Below are positions 18,576 through 26,659 of a DNA stretch of 40,590 nt, in pieces. The DNA comes from CAZYBG01 sp964645155 (GTDB taxonomy: Bacteria > Pseudomonadota > Alphaproteobacteria > Rhodobacterales > Rhodobacteraceae). Under the pieces are notes generated by a model, which was not told the origin of the DNA, searched no databases, and was given only the letters and a program-made list of their open reading frames with translations. Each line of letters opens with the position of its first letter. Position 1 is the first letter of the stretch. Position numbers and translations under genes: made by a program. Where the stretch lies: NCBI GenBank assembly GCA_964645155.1, contig CAZYBG010000025.1, forward strand, positions 1-40,590, in the 5' to 3' direction.

Positions 18576-18600
18576 AACGCCGATGTCGGGTTGCGGTTCC
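18576..18600 (-). promoter_or_regulatory. EcfG promoter of the DUF1328 gene
   Basis: Minus strand GGAAC (18596-18600), 16-base spacer, CGTT (18576-18579), an exact match to the alphaproteobacterial general-stress consensus. The -10 is preceded by G, as in every other such site in this window. Confidence 0.8.
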
Positions 18601-18667
18601 CGGCCATCTGCGGAACGCTGTCCGTGCGGCGGTGCCTGCTGACCGGCTGAAGAGAAAGGTGTTTGCA

Positions 18668-20875
18668 ATGTACAGGCGGTTTGCGGTGATGATCGCGGTC
18701 GTCGTTGCGCTGCTCGCGGGACCGCTCGCCGCGCAGGACGCAGCCGCACCCGCCGGGCCGACGGCGGCCGATACCGACGCCGCGATCGACCAGCTGCTCG
18801 TGATCCTGCGGGACGATGCGGCGCGCGCCGCCCTTATCGCGCGGCTCGAGGCCGAGGGTCCGGCGGGCGGCGCGGATGCCGCGCCGGGGGCGCCCAACGT
18901 GGCGCAAGGCATCGCCGAGGCGGCGGCCGACTTCGCGGCGGCGGCGGCGCGCGACCTGTCGCGCTTCGTGCGCGACTTCGCGCGGCTCAGGCTGCTCGCC
19001 CGGCAGATCGGTGCCGAGGGGGCCGAGCTCTGGCCCGAAATCCGCGCGCTGCTTCTGACGATCGCGTCCACGCTCGCCGCCGCCGCACTGTCCGGCGCCG
19101 TGGCGCGTCGCATCGCGCGGCGGCTCGCCGTGGCGCCCGTCGCGGGGATCGGGCCGCGGCTGCGTGCGACGGGCCTCGCCGCGCTTGCGCATGTCGCGGC
19201 GCTGGCGGTGGCCTGGGCCGCCGGCTACGCGCTCGCCACCTTCGTCTTCGCCGCGGCGGGCGCCCCGAGCGCCGCCCAGACGCTCTACCTCAACGCCTTC
19301 GCCGCTTTCGGCCTCGTGCGCGTCGTCCTGCGGCTGCTGGCCAGCCCGGACGCCGACCGGGAGCCCTCGCTCTCGGTCATCGCGCCCGGGGCGCAGACGG
19401 TGATCTACCGGAACCTGCGGATGGTTGCGGGCATCGCCATTCAGGGCTTCATGTTCATCGTGCCGCTGTTCGGGCTGTGGTTCGGGTTCGTCGGGGCGAC
19501 GCCGATGCGCGCTCTCGTCGCCACGGTTGCCGCGGCGGCCGCGCTGGTCGCGATCAGGCGCATCGCCCGCACCCTCGATCGGGCCCGGGGCGACCGCGCC
19601 CAGCCCTCGCGGACGCTGGGCGAGGCCGGCGCGGCGGTCGCCAAGAGCGTCGCCTCGGCCTGGCGGCAGGTCTGGCCGCCGCTCGCCCTGGTCTTCGTCG
19701 CCTATTGCTGGATCGCGGTCGTCACCCGGCCGTCCCAGGCCGCCGCGATCGTCCTGACCGGGACGGCCTACAGCATCGCCGCGGTGCTCGCGCTTCTTGC
19801 CGCACTGTGGCTCGTCGGCCGGGCGGCGGCGCTCAAGGCGCCGTTGCCGCGCCTTGTGGTGGGTCTGCTGCCCCGGCTCGGCCCGCGGGCGGACCTGATC
19901 GCGGCGGTCCTCGGCTGGGCCGGCGCCCTCGTCCTTGCGCTGACGGCGCTGGCGCTGGCGTTCCATGGCTGGGGGTGGCTCGACATCGGGTCGCTGCTGG
20001 CGCAGGAGAACGTGCAGACCGTGCTCTGGCGCATCGTGTCGGCCGCGCTCGTCGCGCTTCTCGCGGCCATGCTCTGGGCGGTGATCGCCTCGTGGATCGA
20101 CCAGCGGCTGCAGGCCGAACTTCCCGGACGCAACGTGTCGGCGCGGTCGCGGACGCTGCTCGCCCTCTTCCGCAATGCCTTCACCATCATCATCGGCGTC
20201 CTGGCGACGATGATCACGCTCAGCCAGCTTGGCGTCGACATCGCCCCGCTGCTCGCGGGTGCCGGCGTCATCGGCCTTGCCGTCGGCTTCGGATCGCAGA
20301 AGCTCGTCCAGGACATCATCACCGGCGTCTTCATCCAGCTCGAGAACGCGATGAACGAAGGCGACGTGGTGGGCGTGGCGGGCATCACCGGCGGGGTGGA
20401 GAAGATCACCATCCGCTCGGTCCGCCTGCGCACGCTCGACGGGGCGGTGCATGTGATCCCGTTCTCGTCGGTGGATACGGTGACGAACCTCACCCGGGAC
20501 TTCTCGTTCCACGTCGCCGAGATCGGCGTCGCCTACAAGGAGAAGGTGATCGATGTGAAGGCGGCCATGGAGGAGGCGTTCGAGCGGCTGAAGACCGAGG
20601 GCTTCGAGGGCGACATCCTCGAGCCGCTGGAGATGCAGGGCGTCATCATGCTGGGCGACAGCGCGGTCACGGTGCGGGCACGGATCAAGACACTGCCGGG
20701 CAAGCAGTGGGGCATCGGCCGCCGCTACACCGAACTCGTGAAGGAGGTGATGGACGAACGCGGCATCGAGATCCCCTTCCCGCATCGGCAGATTGTCCTT
20801 CCGGAAAGCTTCGCCCTGCCGCCGCCGGCGCCTTCCGCGGAGCCCCCCGACAGGACCGGCCGCAAGCGGGAGTAG
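18668..20875 (+). CDS. Large MscS-family mechanosensitive channel
   Basis: A multi-pass inner-membrane channel of the MscS superfamily (YbiO/YnaI-like size) that would release solutes on hypo-osmotic shock. The ATG at 18668 follows AAAGG at eight bases and opens a signal peptide (MYRRFAVMIAVVVALLAG, cleavage near LAA-QD). A periplasmic Ala/Asp-rich region (to ~120) is followed by about ten hydrophobic segments. The MscS core is clear: LLAGAGVIGLAVGFGSQKLVQDIITGVFIQLENAMNEGD forms the pore-lining helix and start of the beta domain, followed by VRLRTLDGAVHVIPFSSV. Length is 735 residues. A degenerate EcfG-like element lies upstream, mirrored with the DUF1328 promoter. Confidence 0.92.
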   Translation: MYRRFAVMIAVVVALLAGPLAAQDAAAPAGPTAADTDAAIDQLLVILRDDAARAALIARLEAEGPAGGADAAPGAPNVAQGIAEAAADFAAAAARDLSRFVRDFARLRLLARQIGAEGAELWPEIRALLLTIASTLAAAALSGAVARRIARRLAVAPVAGIGPRLRATGLAALAHVAALAVAWAAGYALATFVFAAAGAPSAAQTLYLNAFAAFGLVRVVLRLLASPDADREPSLSVIAPGAQTVIYRNLRMVAGIAIQGFMFIVPLFGLWFGFVGATPMRALVATVAAAAALVAIRRIARTLDRARGDRAQPSRTLGEAGAAVAKSVASAWRQVWPPLALVFVAYCWIAVVTRPSQAAAIVLTGTAYSIAAVLALLAALWLVGRAAALKAPLPRLVVGLLPRLGPRADLIAAVLGWAGALVLALTALALAFHGWGWLDIGSLLAQENVQTVLWRIVSAALVALLAAMLWAVIASWIDQRLQAELPGRNVSARSRTLLALFRNAFTIIIGVLATMITLSQLGVDIAPLLAGAGVIGLAVGFGSQKLVQDIITGVFIQLENAMNEGDVVGVAGITGGVEKITIRSVRLRTLDGAVHVIPFSSVDTVTNLTRDFSFHVAEIGVAYKEKVIDVKAAMEEAFERLKTEGFEGDILEPLEMQGVIMLGDSAVTVRARIKTLPGKQWGIGRRYTELVKEVMDERGIEIPFPHRQIVLPESFALPPPAPSAEPPDRTGRKRE

Positions 20876-20881
20876 GGGGCT

Positions 20882-20906
20882 GGAACCGATCCGCCACCCG
20901 AGCGTT
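20882..20906 (+). promoter_or_regulatory. EcfG promoter of the PLDc_N membrane protein gene
   Basis: GGAAC (20882-20886), 16-base spacer, CGTT (20903-20906): exact consensus, ending 38 bases before the ATG at 20945. Confidence 0.8.
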
Positions 20907-20944
20907 TCTCAGGCAGCGACGGCGCTTCGCCATAGGGACGCATC

Positions 20945-21151
20945 ATGATCGAGTCGAACATGCTTGAACTGACCGGCCTCGGCGGCCTAATAATCCTGGC
21001 ACTGGACATCTGGGCGATCGTCTCGATCGTCGGGTCGTCGGCATCAACCGGGCGAAAGGTGCTCTGGGTGCTCCTCGTGTTCCTGCTGCCGATCATCGGC
21101 TTCATCATCTGGCTGATCGCCGGCCCGCGGGCGAACCGGCGCACCATCTGA
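20945..21151 (+). CDS. Small PLDc_N-type membrane protein
   Basis: A 68-residue protein with two membrane helices (GLGGLIILALDIWAIVSIVG and VLWVLLVFLLPIIGFIIWLI) joined by a short basic loop (SSASTGRK) and ending GPRANRRTI. The pattern matches the phospholipase D nuclease N-terminal (PLDc_N) family, common as tiny stand-alone membrane proteins of unknown role. AGGGA is nine bases before the ATG at 20945. An exact EcfG promoter precedes it, so it probably belongs to the general stress regulon. A phospholipase D-like protein is encoded at 23212-24792, under the same kind of promoter; a functional link is possible but not shown. Confidence 0.82.
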   Translation: MIESNMLELTGLGGLIILALDIWAIVSIVGSSASTGRKVLWVLLVFLLPIIGFIIWLIAGPRANRRTI

Positions 21152-21229
21152 GGTGCTGCGGGGCAGAGCCCGCAAAGTTGCCGGTCGGCCACGGTTCCGC
21201 GCCAACACGTCAAGGCGAGCGGGGGAATA

Positions 21230-21254
21230 GGAACCCGCCGCGCCCGTTGGCGTT
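21230..21254 (+). promoter_or_regulatory. EcfG promoter of the 21294 gene
   Basis: GGAAC (21230-21234), 16-base spacer, CGTT (21251-21254), exact consensus, 39 bases upstream of the GTG at 21294. Confidence 0.8.
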
Positions 21255-21293
21255 GACAGGGCAAAGAAAAGATCCGGCAGATCGAGCAGTCCC

Positions 21294-21695
21294 GTGCCAA
21301 CCGCGTTCCTTAGCCTTCTGCGGGCGCTCGCCGACAGCCAGCGCGAGCTCGAGACGCATGTCGGCGGCCCGGATGGCGCCACGGTGAGGCCGATCCTGAC
21401 GCGCCGGCGCCGGGCGCTGTCGGTGCTGCGGGCCGCCTTCATGACGGGCGATCCTTCGGAGGGCTGGCCCCGGCCCGCCGCCGACGGGTCGGTCGACATG
21501 CGCGACCTGCAGGCGCGCGAGCAGGGCCTGCTGGCCCTCTATGACGCGCTGCTGCGGGAAGTGCCGGCGGGCAGTGAGATCCACGCCGTCCTGCGCGACC
21601 AGCGGTCGGAGACGGAGCAGGCGCGGTGGTCGCTTCTGGGCCTGCGCTCCGGCCCGGGCCCCGGCGCCGGGAACCAGCCCGAAACACGCCGGTAG
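21294..21695 (+). CDS. Helical protein, DUF2383/ferritin-like stress protein (tentative)
   Basis: A 133-residue soluble protein from a GTG at 21294. It begins MPTAFLSLLRALADSQRELETHV (the first residue from GTG) and is predicted almost all-helical with a central break GWPRPAADGSVDMRD. The layout (helix pair, GW... spacer, helix with RDLQAREQGLLALYDALL, helix with IHAVLRDQRSETEQARWSLL) resembles PA2169-type DUF2383 four-helix proteins. The match is by eye and I am not certain. The conserved ferritin metal ligands are not obvious. The last 15 residues are Gly/Pro-rich and probably disordered. The EcfG promoter upstream and its neighbours place it in the stress regulon. The ribosome binding site is weak. 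Confidence 0.7.
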   Translation: MPTAFLSLLRALADSQRELETHVGGPDGATVRPILTRRRRALSVLRAAFMTGDPSEGWPRPAADGSVDMRDLQAREQGLLALYDALLREVPAGSEIHAVLRDQRSETEQARWSLLGLRSGPGPGAGNQPETRR

Positions 21696-21721
21696 ATCAT
21701 CCTCCGACCTGCCGGAACAGC

Positions 21722-21745
21722 ACGGCCCGCCGGGAGGCGGGCCGT
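21722..21745. terminator. Bidirectional terminator between convergent genes
   Basis: ACGGCCCGCC (21722-21731) and GGCGGGCCGT (21736-21745) form a perfect ten-pair stem with a four-base loop. It lies between the ends of the 21294 gene (plus) and csbD (minus). No long U-run follows on either strand. Confidence 0.7.
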
Positions 21746-21782
21746 CTGTCATTGCGGTAGGGGCGTCAGGCGCGCCAGGTAC

Positions 21783-21980
21783 TTACTGGCGGGTCATCCA
21801 GTCGTCCACCTCGCGCTCGGCCTCTTCGCGCTCCTTGCCGTAGCGCTCCTGGACAAGACCCACGATCTGTTCGCGGCGGCCGTCGATCCGGTCCCAGTCG
21901 TCGTTGGTAATGTCGCCCCATTTGGCCTGCGCCTTGCCCTTGACCTGCTTCCACTGGCCCTGGATCTGATCCCAGTTCAT
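21783..21980 (-). CDS. CsbD-family stress protein
   Basis: A 65-residue, highly charged protein with the CsbD signature: MNWDQIQGQWKQVKGKAQAKWG, then DDWDRIDGRREQIVGLVQERYG. CsbD proteins are abundant general-stress proteins of unknown biochemistry (controlled by SigB in Bacillus). GGAG lies eight bases before the ATG at 21980 and an exact EcfG promoter 37-61 bases before it. The C-terminus EREVDDWMTRQ is typical. It is divergent from the AI-2E-type permease gene and both have their own EcfG promoter, 45 bases apart. Confidence 0.93.
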   Translation of the reverse strand: MNWDQIQGQWKQVKGKAQAKWGDITNDDWDRIDGRREQIVGLVQERYGKEREEAEREVDDWMTRQ

Positions 21981-22016
21981 CTCGCGTCTCCATGGTTAAG
22001 ATGATTGTGCAGGAAG

Positions 22017-22041
22017 AACGCACGGCGCCCGCCGGCGTTCC
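22017..22041 (-). promoter_or_regulatory. EcfG promoter of csbD-like gene
   Basis: Minus strand GGAAC (22037-22041), 16-base spacer, CGTT (22017-22020), exact consensus, 37 bases upstream of the csbD ATG. Confidence 0.8.
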
Positions 22042-22085
22042 TCGGCCATTCGCCGCCTGCGGACTGTCTTGTGCAGCGCCGCGCC

Positions 22086-22111
22086 GGAACCGGGCGGGGC
22101 TGCCGAGCGTT
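22086..22111 (+). promoter_or_regulatory. EcfG promoter of the AI-2E-family permease gene
   Basis: GGAAC (22086-22090), 17-base spacer, CGTT (22108-22111), exact consensus, 32 bases upstream of the GTG at 22144. Confidence 0.8.
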
Positions 22112-22143
22112 TCCGGCCGCGCTGGGTCCACAGGGAGGGGGGC

Positions 22144-23205
22144 GTGGACAAACTCGAGCGTGTCTCGCGCCTTGCCGTCATTGTCGTCGGGGCCATCGCG
22201 CTCGCGGCCGCGCTCGACATCGGCGAGACGATCTTCGCGCCCATTGCGCTTGCGCTGGTGGCCGGCGTCGTCCTGTCGCCGATCTCGGATTTCTGGGAAC
22301 GGCTGGGTTTCGCGCCGGCGGTCGGTGCGCTCGTCAGCCTCGCGCTGACGCTTCTGGTGCTCGCGGGCCTCACCCTCGCGTTCCAGCCGATCTTCGCGCA
22401 GCTTGTCGAACAGGCGCCCAAGGTCTGGTCCGACATGCAGGACACGATCGAGGTCCTGCGCGGTCTGGCGGGCGGCCTGTCCGACGTGACCGATGAGGTG
22501 TCGGACGCCATCGCCCCCGACGCGAATGCCGCCGAGGAGGCAGCGCCGGCCGGCGATGCCGGGGCGCTGCCCAGCGTCACGCTGGTGGATGCGCTTCTGC
22601 TGGCGCCCACGATCGCGGCGCAGGTCCTCACCTTCGCGGGGGCGCTGTTCTTCTTCCTGCTGACCCGGTCCGAGATCTACGCCTGGGCGGCGCGGCGGCT
22701 GGCCGAGCCGGCCGAGCGCGCGCCGACCGCCCACCGTCTCCTGGCGGCCGAGCGGCAGGTCTCGCGCTATTTCCTGACCATCACGCTGATCAACGCAGGG
22801 CTGGGAGCGGCCACCGCCGTGGCGCTGCAGCTTCTCGGGATGCCGGGAGCGATACTCTGGGGCACCGTCGCATTCCTGCTGAACTTCATCCTCTATCTCG
22901 GCCCGGCGATCGTCGCGGTTTCGCTTCTGGTGGCGGGGATCGGGATCTTCGACGGGCCCTACGCTGTTCTGCCCGCCGCCGCCTTTGCGGTGCTGAACAC
23001 GACCGAGGGCCAGTTCGTCACGCCCTCGCTCGTCGGCCGGAACATGTCGATGAACCCGCTGGTGGTGTTCCTGTCGCTCGTCTTCGGGCTCTGGCTCTGG
23101 GGTCCGATCGGCGGCATCGTCGCGATCCCGCTCCTGCTCTGGATCCTTGTCCTCAACGACGGCCTCGCCGCCGCGACGCGGCCCTTGCCCGCGGCGGCCG
23201 AGTGA
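22144..23205 (+). CDS. AI-2E (PerM/YdiK-like) family membrane protein
   Basis: A 353-residue inner-membrane protein of the AI-2 exporter superfamily, whose members include TqsA, PerM and sodium/proton antiporters; the substrate here is unknown. It starts at GTG 22144 after a strong GGGAGG site. The usual topology is visible: two or three N-terminal helices (VSRLAVIVVGAIALAAALDIG, FAPIALALVAGVVLSPI), a periplasmic stretch (about 95-165, here rich in Asp, Ala and Pro), then at least five helices. The family landmarks NFILYLGP and VFGLWLWGPIGGIVAIPL are present. It is under an EcfG promoter and converges with the phospholipase D-like gene, whose stop is six bases away. Confidence 0.88.
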   Translation: MDKLERVSRLAVIVVGAIALAAALDIGETIFAPIALALVAGVVLSPISDFWERLGFAPAVGALVSLALTLLVLAGLTLAFQPIFAQLVEQAPKVWSDMQDTIEVLRGLAGGLSDVTDEVSDAIAPDANAAEEAAPAGDAGALPSVTLVDALLLAPTIAAQVLTFAGALFFFLLTRSEIYAWAARRLAEPAERAPTAHRLLAAERQVSRYFLTITLINAGLGAATAVALQLLGMPGAILWGTVAFLLNFILYLGPAIVAVSLLVAGIGIFDGPYAVLPAAAFAVLNTTEGQFVTPSLVGRNMSMNPLVVFLSLVFGLWLWGPIGGIVAIPLLLWILVLNDGLAAATRPLPAAAE

Positions 23206-23211
23206 GCGGCG

Positions 23212-24792
23212 TCAGACCAGCTCCGGCGGAACGCCCGGGAGGTTCCGGCCGAAGCGTTCGGCGGCGCGGATGTCGTAGGGCAGGATGAGGCCGCGGCGCT
23301 GCGCAGGGGGCAGTGCGGCGTTCCCGACGGCGAGCCGTCGCCATCCGGCAACCGTCGCCGCGTCCGCCCCGAACAGCGCCGGCTCGGCGTCGCGCGGCAG
23401 CCAGTGCGCCATGACCCGGTGGCGAACGGCCGCGACATCTTGCGGCGTGTTGAGGAACACCCCGCTTTCGGTGTCCCAGCGCAGGCTCCGGGCGTTGAGG
23501 TTGGCAGACGACAGGATCGCCGCGCGTTCGTCAAAGATCGAGACCTTGGCGTGGATGTAGATGATCGGGGCGCCGTCCAGCGTCTTGCGCCCGTTGCCGA
23601 GCGAATCGGTCGGCGCCGCGGGCCGCGGCTGGGCAGCGCCGCCGACGAAGAGCCGCGGGCCGAAGGCGCGCTTCAGCCTGCGCAGCGCCCGCGCCTGCAG
23701 GAACTCGCCATAGCGGGCGTCGAGCCCCCGGTTCGCCTCGAACGCGACGTCCTCGGGCGCCCCCGGAAGAATCAGGATCATCCCGAGGTCGGGTTTCTCG
23801 CGTCCGATCCCGGCCAGGATCTGCGCCATCTTCTGGTCGCGGAAAAACTGCGTCTCGATGTAGATCAGCCGTTCCGCCCGCCGGGCGAGCATGGCGTGCG
23901 CCGTGGCGATCTCCTGGCGGAGCGGTTCGGGGCCGAAGCAGAAGATCGACGGGCGGCGCGGACGCGACAGCGTGCGCAGCAGCCGCCGCTGCGGCCGCGG
24001 CTCCCGCCGCCCCGCCGTCACGTCGAGAAAGCTCTCCAGGTGGGCCTGCGCCTCCGCGACCGCCAGCCCCTCCATGGTCAGCTGCACGTCGTGCCAGGTC
24101 TCCTCGCCCGGGCGGTGGTGGTCGGGCGTGTCGAAGCGCCGCTCGTCGAGGTCGAGGCCGCCGATATAGAGCCGCTTGCGGTCGATGACGGCGATCTTCT
24201 GGTGGTGCGTCGCCGGATGCGGCAGCGGCAGGGCGCCGGGACGCATGGCGACGCGACCGCCCGGGCCGATCCGCAGATGCGCCGCCAGGCCCGGCATGTC
24301 GCGCAGTGCGGCGGCGCGGTCCGCCGGGCCACGGCGGTTCAGGCGCCGCACCGTCTCACGCAGCCGTGCGCGGATCCGGCCGCGGAAGATCAGCCCGGGC
24401 AGCAGCCCGGCGCGCGCCGGGTGCATGGCGGGCGTCACGGTCAGCCGGGCGGCCGGTCCGGCGACCTCGGCCGCCGCGAGCAGCATGCGGACAGACCGCC
24501 AGGTGCCACGGTGCAGGTCGGCGCAGACCACCGGATCGAAATCGGCGATGACGAGGTTGATCTCCACCCCGCGTTGCAGCGTGTGCACGATCAGGTCGAA
24601 CCATGTCTTCCCGATGCGTTTCGCCGCCGAAGACCTCAGCCGCGTCCGCGGGTCGAAGATGCGGAAACTCGCCCAGATCTCGCGCTCGGCGGTCAGCACC
24701 ATGCGCTCGAACTCCGGATAAGCCTCGGCCGCGGTCAGCAGCAGCCGCACCTTGCTGTGGCGTTCGAGGTCAAGTCCGGTCGAATGCAGCAT
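23212..24792 (-). CDS. Phospholipase D-like protein with two HKD motifs
   Basis: A 526-residue PLD-superfamily phosphodiesterase. Both catalytic HxK(x)4D motifs are present: HHQKIAVIDRKRLYIGG near the middle and IHAKVSIFDERAAILSSANLN near the C-terminus, each followed by the usual Gly/Ser-Asn. The spacing suits a phosphatidyltransferase/phospholipase D of the long bacterial type (YjhR/PLD-like). I start at the ATG at 24792 (MLHSTGLDLERHSKVRLLL); no signal peptide is visible, so it may act at the cytoplasmic face. The frame is open further upstream, but that part has no PLD-like sequence and crosses the promoter. An exact EcfG promoter lies 36-61 bases before the start. Confidence 0.9.
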   Translation of the reverse strand: MLHSTGLDLERHSKVRLLLTAAEAYPEFERMVLTAEREIWASFRIFDPRTRLRSSAAKRIGKTWFDLIVHTLQRGVEINLVIADFDPVVCADLHRGTWRSVRMLLAAAEVAGPAARLTVTPAMHPARAGLLPGLIFRGRIRARLRETVRRLNRRGPADRAAALRDMPGLAAHLRIGPGGRVAMRPGALPLPHPATHHQKIAVIDRKRLYIGGLDLDERRFDTPDHHRPGEETWHDVQLTMEGLAVAEAQAHLESFLDVTAGRREPRPQRRLLRTLSRPRRPSIFCFGPEPLRQEIATAHAMLARRAERLIYIETQFFRDQKMAQILAGIGREKPDLGMILILPGAPEDVAFEANRGLDARYGEFLQARALRRLKRAFGPRLFVGGAAQPRPAAPTDSLGNGRKTLDGAPIIYIHAKVSIFDERAAILSSANLNARSLRWDTESGVFLNTPQDVAAVRHRVMAHWLPRDAEPALFGADAATVAGWRRLAVGNAALPPAQRRGLILPYDIRAAERFGRNLPGVPPELV

Positions 24793-24827
24793 GAATCCAT
24801 GGGTGCGGCTTCGGTCAATTGCCGGCG

Positions 24828-24853
24828 AACGCCCGGATGACGAAGATGGTTCC
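24828..24853 (-). promoter_or_regulatory. EcfG promoter of the phospholipase D-like gene
   Basis: Minus strand GGAAC (24849-24853), 17-base spacer, CGTT (24828-24831), exact consensus, 36 bases upstream of the ATG. It lies just beyond the 3' end of the histidine kinase gene, so the phospholipase gene has its own start. Confidence 0.8.
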
Positions 24854-24889
24854 CCGCCGCGCGTGCATTGAATGTCGCAGCCGGCCGGC

Positions 24890-26659
24890 TCAGCCGCCGG
24901 CGCCTTGCTGGTTGCGATGCTCGGCCACCGCGAGCGGCTCGACGTTGAAGATGAGTGATAGGCGGTAGACGCCGCCCTCGCGCTCCCGCTCCAGATGGCC
25001 GCCAAGCTGCAGGGTGAAGGCCGAGACAAGCTCGACGCCAAGGCCGGTGCCGTCCTGCGGTTCCTCCAGCTGTGCCCCGCCGGGCGCCGCGCTGTTGATG
25101 ACATCGAGGCGCGCCGTCCGGTCCCCTGCCACGCGCTTCAGCGCCACCTCCAGCTTTGGCCGCCCGGTATCCGGCGCGGCCGCATACTTGATGGCGTTCG
25201 TGAGCGCCTCGGTCAGCAGCAGCGAAAGCGGGACGGCCTGGTCGGGGGTCAGCCGGATGTCCTCGACCTCGGTCGAGACCTCGAACCGGCGGCCGGGGCC
25301 GCTGGCCATGCTGACGATCTGCCGCACGATGTCGGGCAGAAGCTCGTCGGCGCGCACGTCGGTCAGCCCGGAGGTCTGGTAGAGCCCGCGGTGCACGGTG
25401 GCGAGGCTCATCACCCGTTCCTGCAGGCGCTGGATCATGAACTTCGCCTCGGGCGACCGGGTCTGGCGGATCTGCATGTTCATGATCGAGGCGATGAGCT
25501 GCAGGTTGTTCTTCACGCGGTGATGCACCTCGCGCAGCAGCACTTCCTTCTGGTGCACCATGTCCTCGAGCTCGGCCTCGTCGTGCAGGATGGTCTCGGT
25601 CATCTGCTCGAAGGCCTCGGCAGCCTCGCGGATCTCGGTCGGGGCTGTGGCGAAGTCGAGGTCGCCGACCAGCCTGTCGCCGCCGGCAAAGGCGGTGATC
25701 GACCGGCGGAGCCGGCGGATGTGCCGCGCGACCAGCCGCTCGATCGCGACGATGGCGGCGATCAGGCTGCCGGTCCACATCAGGAACGGCAGCAGATAGG
25801 GCGAGACGGTGGCGCCGGTGCTCAGGAACGACGCGGTCGCCGCCGGCCAGGTGCCGAGCGCGAAGAGCTCGCCCTCGGCAAGCGGGACGACGCTGAAGGT
25901 CCGCCGCTCGCCCGAAAGCGCCGGTCCGGTGAAGGTGATCGCCCGGTCGCGCGCAAGCTCCTCGAGCGGCCGGCCGGCCGGCAGCGCGGTCGCGGCCTCG
26001 TCCGCCGCGATCGAGGCCGTGAGGACGTCTCCCTCCTCGTCGAAGGTGATGAGCGCAAGCGGGCTCGCCGCCGACCCTTCGGGGGCGTCGCCGCTGCGCA
26101 GCGTCGAATGCGGTATCGATACCGACACGAACCCCGTGACATCGCCGGCGGCGTCGAAGACGGGGTGCGAGAAGATCATCACCGACTGGCCGCTGATCTC
26201 GCCGCGCGCGTTCACCGTGACTGCCGGGCGCGGGTCTTCCAGCAGCGCCTCGCGGGCAGGGCCGCCGAAGCGGTGCGGCCGGCCGATCGACCCGCAGACC
26301 ATCAGGCCGTCGGCGGGGATGTAGCCGGCGAAGCTCACGGTCTCGCCCGCCTCGATGACGAAGCTCCGCATCAGTTGCATGCAGGCCTCGGTGTCGCCCA
26401 CCACATAGGGGACCGAAGCCGCAAGCGCCTGCGCCGCACCGCGGCCCTGCTGGATCATCGCGATCTCGGGCGCGGCGGCCCGCAGCGTGGCGCCCGCCAG
26501 CGCGGCTTCCGACCGGGCGCGCGCCTCACGCAGGATCGCATCGGATTGCAGACCGGTGACGACGGCCAGGGGCAAGAGGACCATGGCGATCACGAACGTC
26601 GAGCGAAAGCCCAAGCGTCGGGTGAACGCCCCGCCGTACCGCTTCGGCGCCTCGCTCAT
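24890..26659 (-). CDS. Membrane HisKA_2 histidine kinase, candidate PhyR kinase
   Basis: A 589-residue sensor kinase, probably the PhyK-like input for PhyR. TM1 is about 20-38 (STFVIAMVLLPLAVVTGL), an extracytoplasmic sensor of about 245 residues follows, then TM2 about 285-306. A linker (307-365) leads to the HisKA_2 domain with the phospho-acceptor in LLREVHHRVKNNLQLIASI (His379). The HATPase part has the N box LLLTEALTNAIKYA and GTGLGVELV. HisKA_2/HWE kinases are the usual partners of PhyR. Its ATG (26659) overlaps the ecfG stop as ATGA, so nepR, ecfG and kinase form one unit. The sensor contains three cysteines (93, 122 and near), which might sense redox state; that is speculation. Confidence 0.92.
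   Translation of the reverse strand: MSEAPKRYGGAFTRRLGFRSTFVIAMVLLPLAVVTGLQSDAILREARARSEAALAGATLRAAAPEIAMIQQGRGAAQALAASVPYVVGDTEACMQLMRSFVIEAGETVSFAGYIPADGLMVCGSIGRPHRFGGPAREALLEDPRPAVTVNARGEISGQSVMIFSHPVFDAAGDVTGFVSVSIPHSTLRSGDAPEGSAASPLALITFDEEGDVLTASIAADEAATALPAGRPLEELARDRAITFTGPALSGERRTFSVVPLAEGELFALGTWPAATASFLSTGATVSPYLLPFLMWTGSLIAAIVAIERLVARHIRRLRRSITAFAGGDRLVGDLDFATAPTEIREAAEAFEQMTETILHDEAELEDMVHQKEVLLREVHHRVKNNLQLIASIMNMQIRQTRSPEAKFMIQRLQERVMSLATVHRGLYQTSGLTDVRADELLPDIVRQIVSMASGPGRRFEVSTEVEDIRLTPDQAVPLSLLLTEALTNAIKYAAAPDTGRPKLEVALKRVAGDRTARLDVINSAAPGGAQLEEPQDGTGLGVELVSAFTLQLGGHLEREREGGVYRLSLIFNVEPLAVAEHRNQQGAGG

Noticed and set aside
18612..18640. GGAAC at 18612 facing the MscS-type channel
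   Set aside because: No CGTT or similar -10 at 16-18 bases; not called as an EcfG promoter.
18353..20785. Long minus-strand open frame running through the MscS-type gene into the DUF1328 end
   Set aside because: Only the last 57 codons (from 18526) are DUF1328-like with a binding site; the rest is Arg/Pro/Asp shadow translation.
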